Shown: in pieces, positions 1-10,840 of the stretch
Layout: each line of letters starts with the position of its first letter
How positions within the stretch are numbered: the first letter of the stretch is position 1
Assembly (NCBI GenBank): GCA_014529385.2
Contig: CM043956.1
Location: 59,155,120-59,219,119, forward strand
Length of the DNA: 64,000 nt
Direction of reading: 5' to 3'
DNA from: Adiantum capillus-veneris
Taxonomy: Eukaryota; Streptophyta; Polypodiopsida; Polypodiales; Pteridaceae
Notes under the pieces: generated by a model
Databases searched by the model: none
Seen by the model: only the letters and a program-made list of their open reading frames with translations
What the model was told of the DNA's origin: nothing
Translations under genes and position numbers: made by a program

Positions 1-194
1 CATCTAAGGAGAGCCCGTGCAATTGCCTATGTAGAAATTACTTGACAGCCCTATTCTAGTGGGGTTTTGTAACGTTTTAATCTTATAATCCTGTGTGGTG
101 TGCTGGCCAATGGAAAGCTCCCAAGCTGAGCATCCCATTGTAGGAAAAGTTTTGTGTAACAGCAGAAGAGTTTAATGTTGTCCATGGCCTCTCC

Positions 195-563
195 ATGGAT
201 GGTGACGACCCCAAATTGGTGAAGTGGGATTGGAGTGGTTCAGTGTATTCTGAGAGGCGAAGGATTGCAACAAATATCACTTCAAATGCAGTAGCATTCG
301 TAGCGACATGTACGACCAAGTACTTTAGCTACACTACAGGGTGTACCAAAAGCCCCCCACCAACATGGAAATTAATTTGGCTTTTGCGAAGGGTTTTGTA
401 TAACAATTCAGTCCAGTGGCAATTGCAAGTGGCTCAATCATGCAGTTCAATTAGGTTGAGTTTTCTGTCCAGCATTTGTAGGACCTTCGAGAAAAAGAAT
501 ACTACGATTCCCATGTTGAAAAGTGGAGGGTGCGTAATACCCACCCCTCTAGTCAAAAAATAG
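195..563 (+). CDS. Possible 5' exon near gene A (unrecognised)
   Basis: An open frame of about 120 codons starts in a good context (ccATGGATGG). Its first ~60 codons look more protein-like (DDPKLVKWDWSGS, several Trp and Lys) than its end. It overlaps the next frame (from 530) by about 30 codons, so a splice or frameshift would be needed to join the two. I recognise no domain. It may be a 5' exon of the gene A reading frame or a chance ORF. Confidence 0.2.
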   Translation: MDGDDPKLVKWDWSGSVYSERRRIATNITSNAVAFVATCTTKYFSYTTGCTKSPPPTWKLIWLLRRVLYNNSVQWQLQVAQSCSSIRLSFLSSICRTFEKKNTTIPMLKSGGCVIPTPLVKK

Positions 564-1436
564 ATGAGGGCTCCGCAGAAACAAAGGACGATTTCACTGG
601 CCAAGTAGCTCTGAACGTTGTTTCTGCTGCCAGGGCAACACCCCTCTCTATTAACATATCTCACAAAGTGACAGCAGGCCTGTCATATTTCGGGCTCTCT
701 AATTTGCAGCACATCATGAGTGCAAATGACCATTTTAGAAATTGACTACAAGATGATAAACAACAGCTCAAGAATGCGGGTCAGAAGCTTGAAGCTGCGA
801 GGTTTCTGAAAGCAAGCCATGATATGGTCAGCCCTGTAGTACTTGCTATGAGACATAAGCTTCATGATGCTGAGAATCAATTGCGAGGTTTAGGCCTCAC
901 TAACAGTGTGGATGCAAGGAGAGAAATAGAGCTCAAGGTAAAGATCAAGACACTGAAGGAGACACTGGATGGTTTGGGGTTTCCTCACAGTGAGGACACC
1001 CCCACTGCTGTTGATATTGGCATAACCTGTCTTCATGTAAATGCTGGTTTGTAGATTAATGTGGAGGTGCAGGAAGCGAAAGTGCACGCCTGTGATAGTC
1101 AATTGCAGATGCTCATGCAGATAATTAGGATGATACAAGGCTCCTTCATCCCCACTGCCCTATGCAAGATAGCTATGGACACTTTTACAGAGTGTATAGG
1201 AGGGGTACGCGATGGGACAACAAGCAACGTGTGTACTGGCTGTGGTCTGCCACTAGAAGTACATGGAATCAGTGCAATGGTCAAAATTCCATGTGAGCAT
1301 ACCTATCACCTCATCTTCTTTGTTGTTGCATGCTCCCTAGGGACCGAATGTAGAGCTTCCACCTGCCAGTAGAGGATACCAGTTGAATGGTGTGGCAAGG
1401 TCACAGGGCAAGGACCTCCAATCACACAGAGTTCTG
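530..1436 (+). pseudogene. Gene A, exon block 1: coiled-coil plus RING-like Cys/His region
   Basis: One frame runs from 530 to a good splice donor (CTG|GTAAGA, GT at 1437), broken only by TGA at 743, TAG at 1052 and TAG at 1370. The first half is rich in charged heptad-like stretches (DDKQQLKNAGQKLEAA, ENQLRGLGL, KVKIKTLKETLDGLGF), a likely coiled coil. The second half has CTGCGLPL followed by IPCEHTYH and three further cysteines, spaced like a RING or RING-like zinc-binding fold; the third Cys expected after the His pair is not obvious. The segment LGL..SVDARREIELKVKIKTL resembles LGVDARNSKTRDDIDRIEI in gene B (about 14.8 kb), so the two are paralogues. Each stop can be reached by one C-to-T change from a Gln or Arg codon. 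Function unknown; a role in protein-protein interaction or ubiquitination is only an inference. Confidence 0.5.
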
Positions 1437-1486
1437 GTAAGATAATGTTAAGGAATAGTTATCCAGCCTTGATTCCTACACTAGCC

Positions 1487-2822
1487 ATGTGTATGCTAGT
1501 TAGCATAGAAGGTATTATAGTTAGCTTAGTGGGTATGGTGTCTAGCATGTTGTGTATGGTAGTTGTCAAACCTAGTTCGCCTAGTTAGCATAGAAGGTAT
1601 GCTAGTTAGCTTAGTGGGTATGGTGTCTAGCATATTGTGTATGGTAGTTGTCAAACCTAGTTATGCTAGTTAGCATACTATGAGATATAGCTAGCATACA
1701 TTGTCATGGTGATAAGCATACTATGTATGCTAGTTATCACAGGTAGTTATCCTAGCTAACACATTGTGAATACTAGTTGGGATTTTTTGTATTCTAGTTA
1801 GCATACTGTGTATGCTAGTTAGCATACTATGTATGCTAATAAGCATACCTTCTATGCTAGTTAACAAACTATGCATGCTAACTAGCATAGAGAGTTTCTC
1901 AGTTAGACACAAAGTATGCTAATCAGCATGTTAAATAAGCTAATTAGTGCACATTGTGCTAACTAGCAAACAAGGTATGCTAATTAGCATATTTAATATG
2001 TTAATTAGCATGCTTTTTATGCTAATTAGAACATTGTATGATAGCTAGCATGCAAGTATGCTAATTAGGAAAAAGGTATGCTTCCTTAGCCATGTGTGCT
2101 AACTAGCTAACAAGGTATGCTAATTAGCATACTTTTTATGCTAATTAGAACATTGTGTATGATGGATAGCATGCAAGTATGATAACTATAAAAAAAGGTA
2201 TGATAATTAGCATACTCAGTATGCTAACTAGCATACCTTGAATGCTGCTAGCATTTGGTGCATGCTAACAAGCATTCAAAGTTTAGTTAGCATACCTTCT
2301 TTGCTAGCTAGCATAATGTGTATGCTTGTTAGCATACCTCTATGCTATTAGCATACATTTTGAGCTAGCTAGCATAATCTGTATGCTAGTTAGCATACCT
2401 ATTTATCGTAATGTGTATTTTAGTTAGCATGCACAATATGCTAACCAGAAAAAATGGTATGCTAATTAGCAGAGATGTTATGTTTATTAGCATAACTTAT
2501 CCTCTAGTTAGCATACCATCTATGCTAGCATACATTGTATGCTAATTAGCATACAACTATGTATGCTAATGAGCATACCATTTATGCTAATTAACATAGC
2601 ATGTATGCTAATTAGCACACCATCAATAATAAGCATACCATTAACATACACACAATTTTGCCTATTAACATTTTATGTATGCTAATTAGCATACATTCTC
2701 TTTTAGTTAGCATTCCCACTATATTCACACTTCCTTGTTAGCATATTTTTTATGCTAGTTAGCATATTGATCATGGTGGTTAGCACACTTTGTATACTAG
2801 TTAGCATAGTTAGCATAGATAA
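1487..2822. repeat. Palindromic-word array 1, inside gene A intron
   Basis: About 1.3 kb in which variants of TATGCTAGTTAGCATA and the perfect palindrome TATGCTAATTAGCATA recur every 20-40 bp, separated by short AT-rich spacers of changing sequence. Near the left end a longer unit of about 86 bp (containing TAGCATAGAAGGTA and GGGTATGGTGTCTAGCAT) is repeated in tandem. The array lies between the donor at 1437 and the next open exon near 2.9 kb, so it fills an intron of gene A. No coding potential; the short ORFs here are products of the repeat. Confidence 0.85.
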
Positions 2823-2925
2823 TATGAATGTCTACAAGATATAGATGCCTACCATGCATGGAATTCTACTTGTCACACTATGCATACAAGCAATCATAAT
2901 GGTATCTATGAAAATTAACGGGTGA

Positions 2926-3463
2926 ATGGAATACACAGGTATCAATGATGCAGGATGCGAACCTGACAAGACACCTGTAAATCACAGGAAAGAAGAGAAA
3001 CTCTGTAATGATGAATCTGATGAGCTGGATAGACAGCATGACAAGGAAGATGTAATGCCACAGCATGCGACAGCGCATGAGGCTACTGTAGATGGTAAAG
3101 AAACAGATAATGATGATGAAGATTTTATCACGATTACTCATCTCAAACCCAAGCCCCCTATAAATGATCAAACAAGCGTCTCAGAGGAAACAGTTAGGAG
3201 TGTGTAAGAGGAAGGTAGGAGTGCTCAAGAGGAAGGTTTTGAGACTGACAGTGGGCTGGCTGCGCAAGACGCCGGTGATGACAGCCCCCTACATGGTTTT
3301 GTAAACAAAGTGAAATTAAAGAGAAAAGGTGGCCTGGAACAGATTCTAGAAGAACCTAGGGACGAGAAATGTGTTGCCCCTCCGAGCACCCTGGATGACA
3401 TAAATGAACGCAGCAGAGGTGAAAAGAAATCCATTCACTCACGTGCTTGCAAGAAATTATGAT
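2926..3463 (+). pseudogene. Gene A, exon block 2: acidic, low-complexity region
   Basis: The frame opens after candidate acceptors (ACACAG at about 2938 or ATGCAG at about 2952) and encodes a strongly acidic, Lys-rich, probably disordered stretch (DESDELDRQHDKEDV, NDDEDFITITHLKPKPP). An in-frame TAA at 3205 falls in a short internal duplication: the codons around it (RSV-stop-EEG) repeat as RSAQEEG just downstream, so the stop sits at a Gln position. The tail (about 3440-3475), read one frame over, gives VLARNYDES, which matches VFARNCDIE at the end of gene B exon 5. This shows the same exon order in the two paralogues. Confidence 0.45.
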
Positions 3464-3596
3464 GAATCTGTTCTCTATTGTGTCCAAGCTATGTAGTGTT
3501 AGCAAGCTCCACACCCTGTGGCATGTATCTCTCTAGATATTTATAATGGAAAAACTCTTTTCAATATTATTTTAATGTGAAACAGTTCAATAGTTT

Positions 3597-4805
3597 TTGC
3601 TTGTCCTTTATGATTTCTTTATTCGATACCATTTATGTGTCACAGGGCAAGAGAAATTGCAGCTAGTTGCCCTGCATGATTTGAATTATGCCATTGCATG
3701 CAAAACCATACAAAAGCGGCATATTCCCAAGGCTAGACAGCTACAAAAAGAAAAAGCCGAGATTGAGAAGCACCTGGCTAGCTATCTTAAATGCTTAACG
3801 AAAATTAATGAGTACTTCAATTATGTTCATCCCTCGGGGGAAGTTATTTTTGCTGAGTGGTATGCACTGCTAGACCCAATATATGTGCCAAAACCATTGC
3901 CAGATGAGGGGCACGCTTTGGTTCTTGATTTAAATGGACTGCTTGTTCAAGTTGTAGAGCCAATGCACGATGATATTCCCCCTAAACATGCAGGGGAAAT
4001 GATAAAGTACATTGTACAAGATAGGAGGTTGGTATTTTGTCCCAAAGACAACCACAAATTTTTGGATTGGTGCCTCCATTTTTTCCATGTGTATATATGG
4101 AGCACCAGCATGGTACCTAAAATGAATGCAATATTAGAAACATTATTCAAAGAGCAGCGGGATAAGTTGAGAGATGTTTTTACATAGAGTCATTGTAATG
4201 GCCAGCCTTGGCAGATCAATAATAAGCCTGTATTCTTGAAGGATTTGAGATTGTTTTGGAAGAACTGCAACTTTGGGCCCCAAAACAGTCTAATTATTGA
4301 TGATAGTATGTACAAAGTGTGCCTGAACCCTGAAGGAAGTTGTCTTGTTACTCCTAAGATAGAGGACCAGACCAAATAACAGCGGCAAAACTTTCTGATA
4401 GATACTTTGAACGGCTGGCTGTTCCTATGGCTGCAATCAGAGGATCGTGCAGCATATACAACTGAAAATGCGTTTGATACTACCCCAGATTTTTTTTCAC
4501 ATCAAGTGATCAGGAAGCTAGAATTAGAAATGCACCGGCGCAACCTGGCCTAGAGTAATGAATCCATGCGTAGGAGACAAAGGGAGGCTGATGAAGAAGC
4601 TGAAACACATAAGAGAGAGAGGCTACATAGGGAAAAATTAGAGAAGCAACAGCAAGAAGAAGAAGAAAGAGAGTTGCAAGAACCAAAAGCTCAGCAAGAA
4701 GAAGAAAGAGAGCAAGACCCAAAAGCTAAGCAAACAAAGAAGCAAACGGACACTGGGCAAAAGCAAGCGTACAAGCACGCTAAACCACGACCTTATCTAG
4801 AGTAG
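3597..4805 (+). pseudogene. Gene A, exon block 3: FCP1/NIF-like HAD phosphatase domain with coiled-coil tail
   Basis: A single frame of about 400 codons, with an acceptor-like TGTCACAG near 3640, is interrupted by TAG 4185, TAA 4377 and TAG 4551 and closed by TAG 4803. It shows a helical N-part, then LVLDLNGLL (Asp at 3927, Asn at 3933), the HAD motif I position; a middle motif VYIWSTSM (about 4090); and NSLIIDDSMYK (Asp pair at 4298-4303), the second acidic HAD motif. The order matches the FCP1/SCP (NLI-interacting factor) phosphatase fold. Catalytic family members have DxD in motif I; here it is DxN, a form I recall from plant FCP1-like proteins, so activity is doubtful. After the domain comes a Glu/Gln/Arg coiled coil (RRRQREADEEAETHKRERL) and a basic tail. 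All three inner stops are one C-to-T step from Gln codons. It could be a pseudogene or a transcript with special decoding. Confidence 0.6.
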
Positions 4806-4978
4806 GAGGCTCTTTTGCAGTTTTGTAACATTATGGGGGAAATTTGTAAATTGCCTTTCCAATGTTTGTAACTATTCAGATCTTGTACTTTTCTTGTTTT
4901 GAAGATAATACTATGTGTACTATTTCCATCTTGTAAACATTGAATTTTTATACATTCTCGTTGGACATCAGCAAAGAT

Positions 4979-6346
4979 ATGCTAATTAGCATAATGTTCA
5001 TGCTAGTTAGCAGACTGTTTATGCTAACACAACCAAAACAATATGCTAATTAGCATACCATGTATACTAATTAGCATACCATGTATGCTAATTAGCATAC
5101 CATGTATGCTAATTAGCATACTCACAGTAGCTAATTAGAATACATTCTAATTAGCATACTGAGCATTTTTTTTTGTGCTAACTTCCACTCACAGCATACC
5201 ATAGTATGCTAATTAGCATATACAGTATACAAGAAGCTGCCATGTTCTCTCCTTAAAACCAGCAATGGTATGCTAATGAGCATACTGTCTATGCCAACTA
5301 GCATAAAGAATATGCTAATTAGCATGCATGGTATACTAATTAGCATTTCTTCGATTAGCATAATGTGGATTTTTTTTTTTGCTAACTTCCACTCACAGCA
5401 TAGTATGCTAATTAGCATACACAGTATATAGAAAGCTGCCATTCCTTCTTGAAACCAACATACAATATGCTAATACATGATATGCTTATTGGCAAACACA
5501 GTATACAAAGAGCTGTTATCTCTTCTCCTTGAAACCATCGAGCCTATGCTAATTAGCATACTGTTTATGCCAGTTATGTATGCTAATTAGCATACACAGG
5601 ATGCAGAAACATGTCATCTCTTCTCCTTAAAACCATCAAAGATATGCTTATTAGCATACTGTTTATGCCAACTGGCAAAAATATTATGCTTATTAGCATA
5701 CATAGTATGCTAATTAGCATACTGTGCATTTTTGTTTGTGCTAACTTTCACTCACAGCATATTATGCTAATTAGACCACATAGTATACAGAAAGTTGTCA
5801 TCTCTTCTCCTTAAAACCAGCAAAGGTATGCCAATTAGCACACTGTTTATGCCAACTTGCATAAACAGTATGCTAAGTAGAATACACAGAGAACTGAAAG
5901 CTGCCATCTCTTCTCCTTGAAACCAACAAAGGTTTAACATACACAATATACAGAAAGTTGCCATCTCTTCTTCCTTAAACTAGACAAGGTATGCCAACTG
6001 GCATAAACTGTATGCTAATTAGCATATTGTTTATTCCAGTTGGCATAAACAGTATGCTAATTAGCATTCCACTCACAACATAGTATACTAATCATCATAC
6101 ATAGTATACAGAAAGCTTCCATCTCTTCTCCTTGAAAGCCAGAAAAGTTATGCTAATTAGCATACTGTTTATGCTAACTAGCATATATAAGTTTATGCTA
6201 ATCAGCATAAACAGTATGCTAATTAGCATTAGCATACATAGTATACAAGAAGTTGCCATCTCTTTTCCTTGAAAACCAGTAAAAGGTATGCTAATTAGAA
6301 CATTTTGTATGCTAACTAGCATTAACAGTATGCTAATTAGCATACC
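4979..6346. repeat. Palindromic-word array 2, downstream of gene A
   Basis: About 1.37 kb dominated by the perfect 16-bp palindrome TATGCTAATTAGCATA. It differs from the other arrays in having a second conserved component, roughly AGTATACAGAAAGCTGCCAT followed by CTCTTCTCCTTGAAACCA, present about nine times (for example near 5225, 5425, 5500, 5595, 5785, 5895, 5950, 6108 and 6240). The composite unit is therefore a palindromic cluster plus a conserved non-palindromic spacer. The array sits between the 3' end of gene A and the 3' end of the - strand gene at 6.67 kb. No coding potential. Confidence 0.85.
5042..5122. repeat. 21-bp tandem run of the palindrome
   Basis: Nearly four head-to-tail copies of TATGCTAATTAGCATACCATG with one or two substitutions (one copy has TATACTAATT). 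This is the most regular part of array 2 and shows that the palindrome can spread by simple tandem duplication. Confidence 0.85.
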
Positions 6347-6673
6347 CACAGAACACAATTACAACACAATGAGACAAGTTGTACAGATAATCTCTCTTAA
6401 ACTGAGACCCTCTATGATAGACACCAAAGCCATGTATACACAAAGCACACAAGAGACAGAAGATACCTAAGTCTTTTATAAAACTGCATTATCTCCGAGC
6501 AAGAAGTATATTGAAGATGGTGTGATTACAACTTAAAAGTTGAAGGGCATGCTATTATAGATTGCTTCATAGCTTTTTGGGTTGATTGTGTACACCTGTC
6601 GTCTCCTTTGGATGTGCTCCATGGGTATTTTGATACATCATACTAGATGTGAAAGTACGTTGACAATGGGCTG

Positions 6674-8397
6674 CTAGTGGTCTAGCTTGAAGGTGTATGC
6701 ATCCAATTGCTCGTAATATAGACCTTGCACAACATATGAGCCTCTATCAATTGCATTGCCCCACTCATTGAGGCACCCCTTCTCCACCTTCTCCTTTGCT
6801 GCAACACACTTCACCAGGTAGAAATCCACATCCTCGACGTTGGTCAAAGCATCTGGATTTACAGCAAATGTGTCGCCAGCACATAGAGCGCTACTCGACA
6901 CATCATGATGACCTTCATATGTGAAGTCATCGTATGTGGCTACTTCATCTTCCAAATCTGACACAGCCTCATCAGGTAGTGGCAATAGAGTATGATAATC
7001 CTAAGGCTGCACGTGAGCTTTATTGATGTAGTGATTCCATCTTCTGTGCATGCATGCATCACAGAAGCATGCCAAGGCTCTTGTTGCAAGGGTAGTTGGA
7101 TCCCCAGGGTTGTGGCCACAAAAAGCATGCAGAGAGCGATTTTTTGCCACAGTAGCATAATTCCAATTCACCTCCCTGCTTACTTCCCCCTCCCAGAACA
7201 CACGGGCACATTCCCTTTCTTTTGAAGGATAGTGTGAAGGTGCTCCCTGCGAACGACAGGTTGGCTTGGCAATAATAAACCACATCAATTGCACACTGCA
7301 AAATAGCTCCATTAGGTTTTAGTTGTTCATGGGTCAAGGTTCTTTTCACAACTGCTCCTACACCATCATGATCTCCCTTTTTGTGCCCTCATCCAAAGAA
7401 GAACCAGGTCATCCCCATCTATGTGAGTCCACCATATCTTGCACAAAGTAAAAAGGCCTGGCTCCCTTGAACTGTGAGGTTGCACCATCAGACCACACCC
7501 AATGTCGCTTAAGAGTGACACCCTCTTGTTGTAACCAATTACGGTGTAGCATGAAGTAGTGTTGCACGAACAACGTGTCATGCACCTTGTCATTTGATAT
7601 GAAGAAGTGGATGGTTTTGACTACCTCCCTTGCCCTGCGGTAGGATGTTATGTGTACAAAAATGGTTACTTGACTAGAGTGCCAATGCATTGACTGAATC
7701 TCATTTTGTTCCTTGAAGGCATAATTCTCTGCAAATCAACAACTGACATGACGACATCGTCCAAAAACCGAAGAAGGCAATCCTTGAATTGTTGTCCTTG
7801 CCATCGAGCCACATAGTTATGAGTGATAAAGAGCTCCAACTTGGTCTTCAAGAGTTCAAGAAACTCCCAGCACTGCATTTCTTTATGCAAAAGATCTTTT
7901 CTTTTGTTACTATTTCCATGCTTGTCTTGAGCTTGTACATATGCAAATACTTTCACATTAATACTATTACCTAGATTTGATGTCTCCAAGCAGCATAATT
8001 CCAACATATTCACTCGACATGTCAAACACTCTCCCATCAGGCATTCCCTTCTATGGAAAATTGCATCTACGGGCTTTTGACAGAGAATAGACTCCCACAT
8101 ATGTGTGACACCTTTGAACGTGTGATGTGAAGCCAAGAAACCCTTGCTAATGTTCTCACCTTGGGCACAGATACTGCATATACAGTCACAACCTTCTTTA
8201 TGCACCCAAAAGCACGAGAGCACATGTGGTTTAGTGTGTCCTTCAAAAAAGACATTTGCACATAGTATTTGCAATAGCATGTGTATCTATCCTTCAGCCG
8301 CCTACAAAAGAATGGCTTCAACATCTCAAACATTCTCATGCCAATCTTGCAATCTAGATGTTTTTCCTTGAATCTACAAAAGAACTCAACCTGCAAC
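6674..8397 (-). pseudogene. Transposase-like gene, 3' part (broken)
   Basis: Read on -, after an acceptor (GATGTTGCAG at about 8398), the frames give in order: VEFFCRFKEKHLDCKIGMRM; RLKDRYTCYCKYYVQM; a Cys-rich stretch (CDCICSICAQGENIS, then HRRECLMGECLTCRVN); LLRFLDDVVMSVVDLQ; WVWSDGATSQFKGARPF; WFFFG and HDGVGAVVKRTLTHEQL; NYATVAKNRSLHAFCGHNP and ATRALACFCDACMHRRW; and a C-terminal part with GDTFAV and VDFYLVKCVAAKEKVEKG (6985-6674), perhaps BAH-like. I recall this order (zinc-binding N-part, SDG..QFKG, HGKG..DG.GA) from large unnamed families of transposase-like proteins in plants and cnidarians, but I cannot name it with certainty. At least three frameshifts and a TGA near 7385 break it, so it is not functional as it stands. 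Confidence 0.55.
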
Positions 8398-8499
8398 ATC
8401 CAAATGATGATCAGTATTCAGATTGCTAACTAGGACATCTAGCAATTTCATGAAAACAAATCATAGTGACAATCAACATCCTAATGTGCATGCAACAGC

Positions 8500-10138
8500 G
8501 TATGTTAACTAGCATAAAGAGTGTTAGCTAGCATATATCTTGTGTTTACCAAGGTAAATTGGTATGCTAGGTAGAGCACAAGGCATGCTAACTAGCACAG
8601 ACCATATGCTAACTAGCATACTCATTAGGGCACCCATCATGTTGTTGAGCATACTAGGTGTTAACTAGCAGAAATTATGTTAATTAGCATACATCTTGTG
8701 CTGACTAGCTAGCTCTGTCTGCTAGGTAGAACACAAGGCATGCTAACTAGCATACCCAGCCCAGTTGCTAGTTCTAACTAGCATAACCCTTGTCTTAAAT
8801 AGCATACCCATCATGCTAGTGAGCATACTAGTTGTTAACTAGCATACCCAACCCAGTTGCTAGTTCTAACTAGCATAACCCTTTTCTTAAATAGCATACC
8901 CATCATGCTAGTGAGCATACTAGTTGTTAACTAGCATAAGTGGTGTTAACTTGCATACTTTTTGTGTTGACCAACTAACTGTGTATGCTAGGTAGAGCAC
9001 AAGGCATTCTAACTAGCATACTCCATATGCTCACTAGCATACCCAGCCCAGCTGCTAGTTCTAACTAGCATAACCCTTGTCTTAAATAGCATACCCATCA
9101 TGCTAGTGAGCATACTAGTTGTTAACTAGCATAAGTGGTGTTAACTTGCATACTTTTTGTGTTGACCAACTAACTATGTATGCTATTTAGAACTCAAGGC
9201 CTGGTAACTAGCATACTCCATATGCTATCTAGAAAACTCCATGTGCTAGCTAGCATATTCACTTTCTGTTAGATAGCGTACTTATCAAGCAATTGAGAAT
9301 ACTAGGTATGTTAACCAGCATACCACGTATGTTAATTAGCATACATATTGTGTTAACCAACTAGCTCTGTATGCTATTTAGGACCCAAGGCATGCTAACT
9401 AGCATACTCCATATGCTAACTAGCACAGTCCATATGGTAACTAGCAGAATCCATATGCTAACTAGCACATTCTATATGCTAACTATTATACTCACTATGC
9501 TAACTAGTATACGCATTAGGACACCCATCATGCTATTGAGCATAGTAGGTGCTAACTAGCATAAATGATGTTAATTAGCATACATGTTGTGCTGACTACC
9601 TAACTTTATATGCTAGGTAGAACTCAAGGCATGCTAACTAGCATACTCCTTATGCCAACCAGCATACTCCATATGCTTACTAGCATACCCAGCCCAACTG
9701 CTAGTTCTAACTAGCATAACCCTTGTCTTAAATAGCATACCCATCATGCTAGTGAGCATACTAGGTGTTAACTAGCATAAGTGGTGTTAACTTGCATACC
9801 TTTTGTGTTGACCAACTAACTATGTATGCTATTTAGAATTGAAGGTCTGCTAACTAGCATACTCCGTATGCTACCTAGAAAACTCCATATGCTAACTAGC
9901 ATAATCACTTTCTATTAGATAACGTACTTATCATGCAATTGAGCATACTATGTATGTAACTAGCATACCAGGTATGTTAATTAGCATACAAATTGTGTTA
10001 AACAACTAGCTTTGTATGCTATTCAGCACCCAAGACATGCTAACTAGCATACTAGCATAGTCAATATGCTAACCAACACAGCCCATATGCTAACTAGCAA
10101 AAGTCTACACATGAGTATGCTATTGATCAGCATATACA
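8500..10138. repeat. Palindromic-word array 3, inside an intron of the - strand transposase-like gene
   Basis: About 1.64 kb of short variants of ATGCTAACTAGCATA. The centre is CTAACTAG, so most copies are imperfect palindromes, unlike array 2. Spacers include CATACTCCATATGCTAACTA and ACCCATCATGCTAGTGAG. The array lies between the conserved exon ending near 10190 and the acceptor near 8398 on -, so it occupies essentially the whole of that intron. Confidence 0.85.
8755..9800. repeat. Higher-order repeats within array 3
   Basis: A segment beginning CCCAGCCCAGTTGCTAGTTC occurs at 8755, 8847, 9042 and 9688. The first two copies are in direct tandem, 92 bp apart. The last three continue into a longer shared unit with AAGTGGTGTTAACTTGCATA and GTGTTGACCAACTAACT. 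This is a satellite-like hierarchy built from the palindromic word, as expected from repeated unequal exchange or slippage inside the array. Confidence 0.8.
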
Positions 10139-10189
10139 AGTTACTAAGCACTAGAGATGCAATGCATAAAATGCATAAGTTATGGTCCA

Positions 10190-10800
10190 AGTATTTGATT
10201 GATCACATGAGGCTCATCTAGGAGGTGCACTGGGTGTTCTATGTACCTTTTCCTGCCCATCCTCTTTTGACAAACATCCTTCTTGTTAGTGAAACACGAG
10301 TCTCCACTTTCCAAAATGTGTAGACCAATTCCTTAATTTCATCTGTGATAGGGCTATGACAGTGTTGCTTTGACATGCAACCAATAAAAACAATCGACCA
10401 TCAACATCGGGCTTCGCATGTCGTGATCTTGCCTTGTGCAAGGTACGACGATTGACATTTAGGACCCTGGCAATTTTTGCAATAGGCATATTTTCCTTTG
10501 AATTCAACATTATCTGCAATGCTACATTCTTCAAAAACAACTCCTCATTCGAACCTGGCTGCTTGACGCTAGCCAGTGTGCTGCGGACATTGGAGGCAAT
10601 TGCGGTACATCAGCCTCCTCCTCAAAAGACTCATCATGGATCACCTGAACATGCGGATGTTGAGCAACAAGATTCCAGATTTCCCACTTTGCTTCTGTAC
10701 TAAAACCTTCAGTCCTACTCTTGAAATCTCTCACAATCTTGGAGGATATTTTCTTTTTCTCCTCATTGTTGAGGGCATGATGTTGTCGCTCAAATTTCAT
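10190..10800 (-). pseudogene. Transposase-like gene, 5' part (broken)
   Basis: On -, an ATG at 10800 opens MKFERQHHALNNEEKKKISS. A frame change near 10540 leads to a helix-turn-helix-like stretch (MPIAKIARVLNVNRRTLHKA, about 10470). Another gives DEIKELVYTFW, then TNKKDVCQKRMGRKRYIEHP (10200-10290). The KKDV..KR.GRK.Y.EHP block comes just before the FKEKHLDCKIGMRMFEMLKP block (8.4 kb) in the related proteins I recall, so this is the upstream exon of the 6674-8397 gene, with array 3 in the intron. Two frameshifts are needed, so it is decayed. Confidence 0.5.
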
Positions 10801-10840
10801 TGTTTCTGCTCCCGTTGTTTCCTCTTTCTTACTCTCTAAT

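Noticed and set aside
530-4805. Use of a variant genetic code (TAA/TAG as Gln) in this genome
   Set aside because: Kept only as an alternative: CAA/CAG dominate at Gln sites, TAG also falls at conserved Trp (28744, about 36750) and Glu (about 27876, 55106) positions, and gene C and several frames end normally.
1487-10138. CRISPR-like repeat-spacer arrays
   Set aside because: Palindromic repeats with spacers recall CRISPR, but the word is degenerate, spacing is irregular, spacers themselves repeat, no cas genes exist, and the context is a plant genome.
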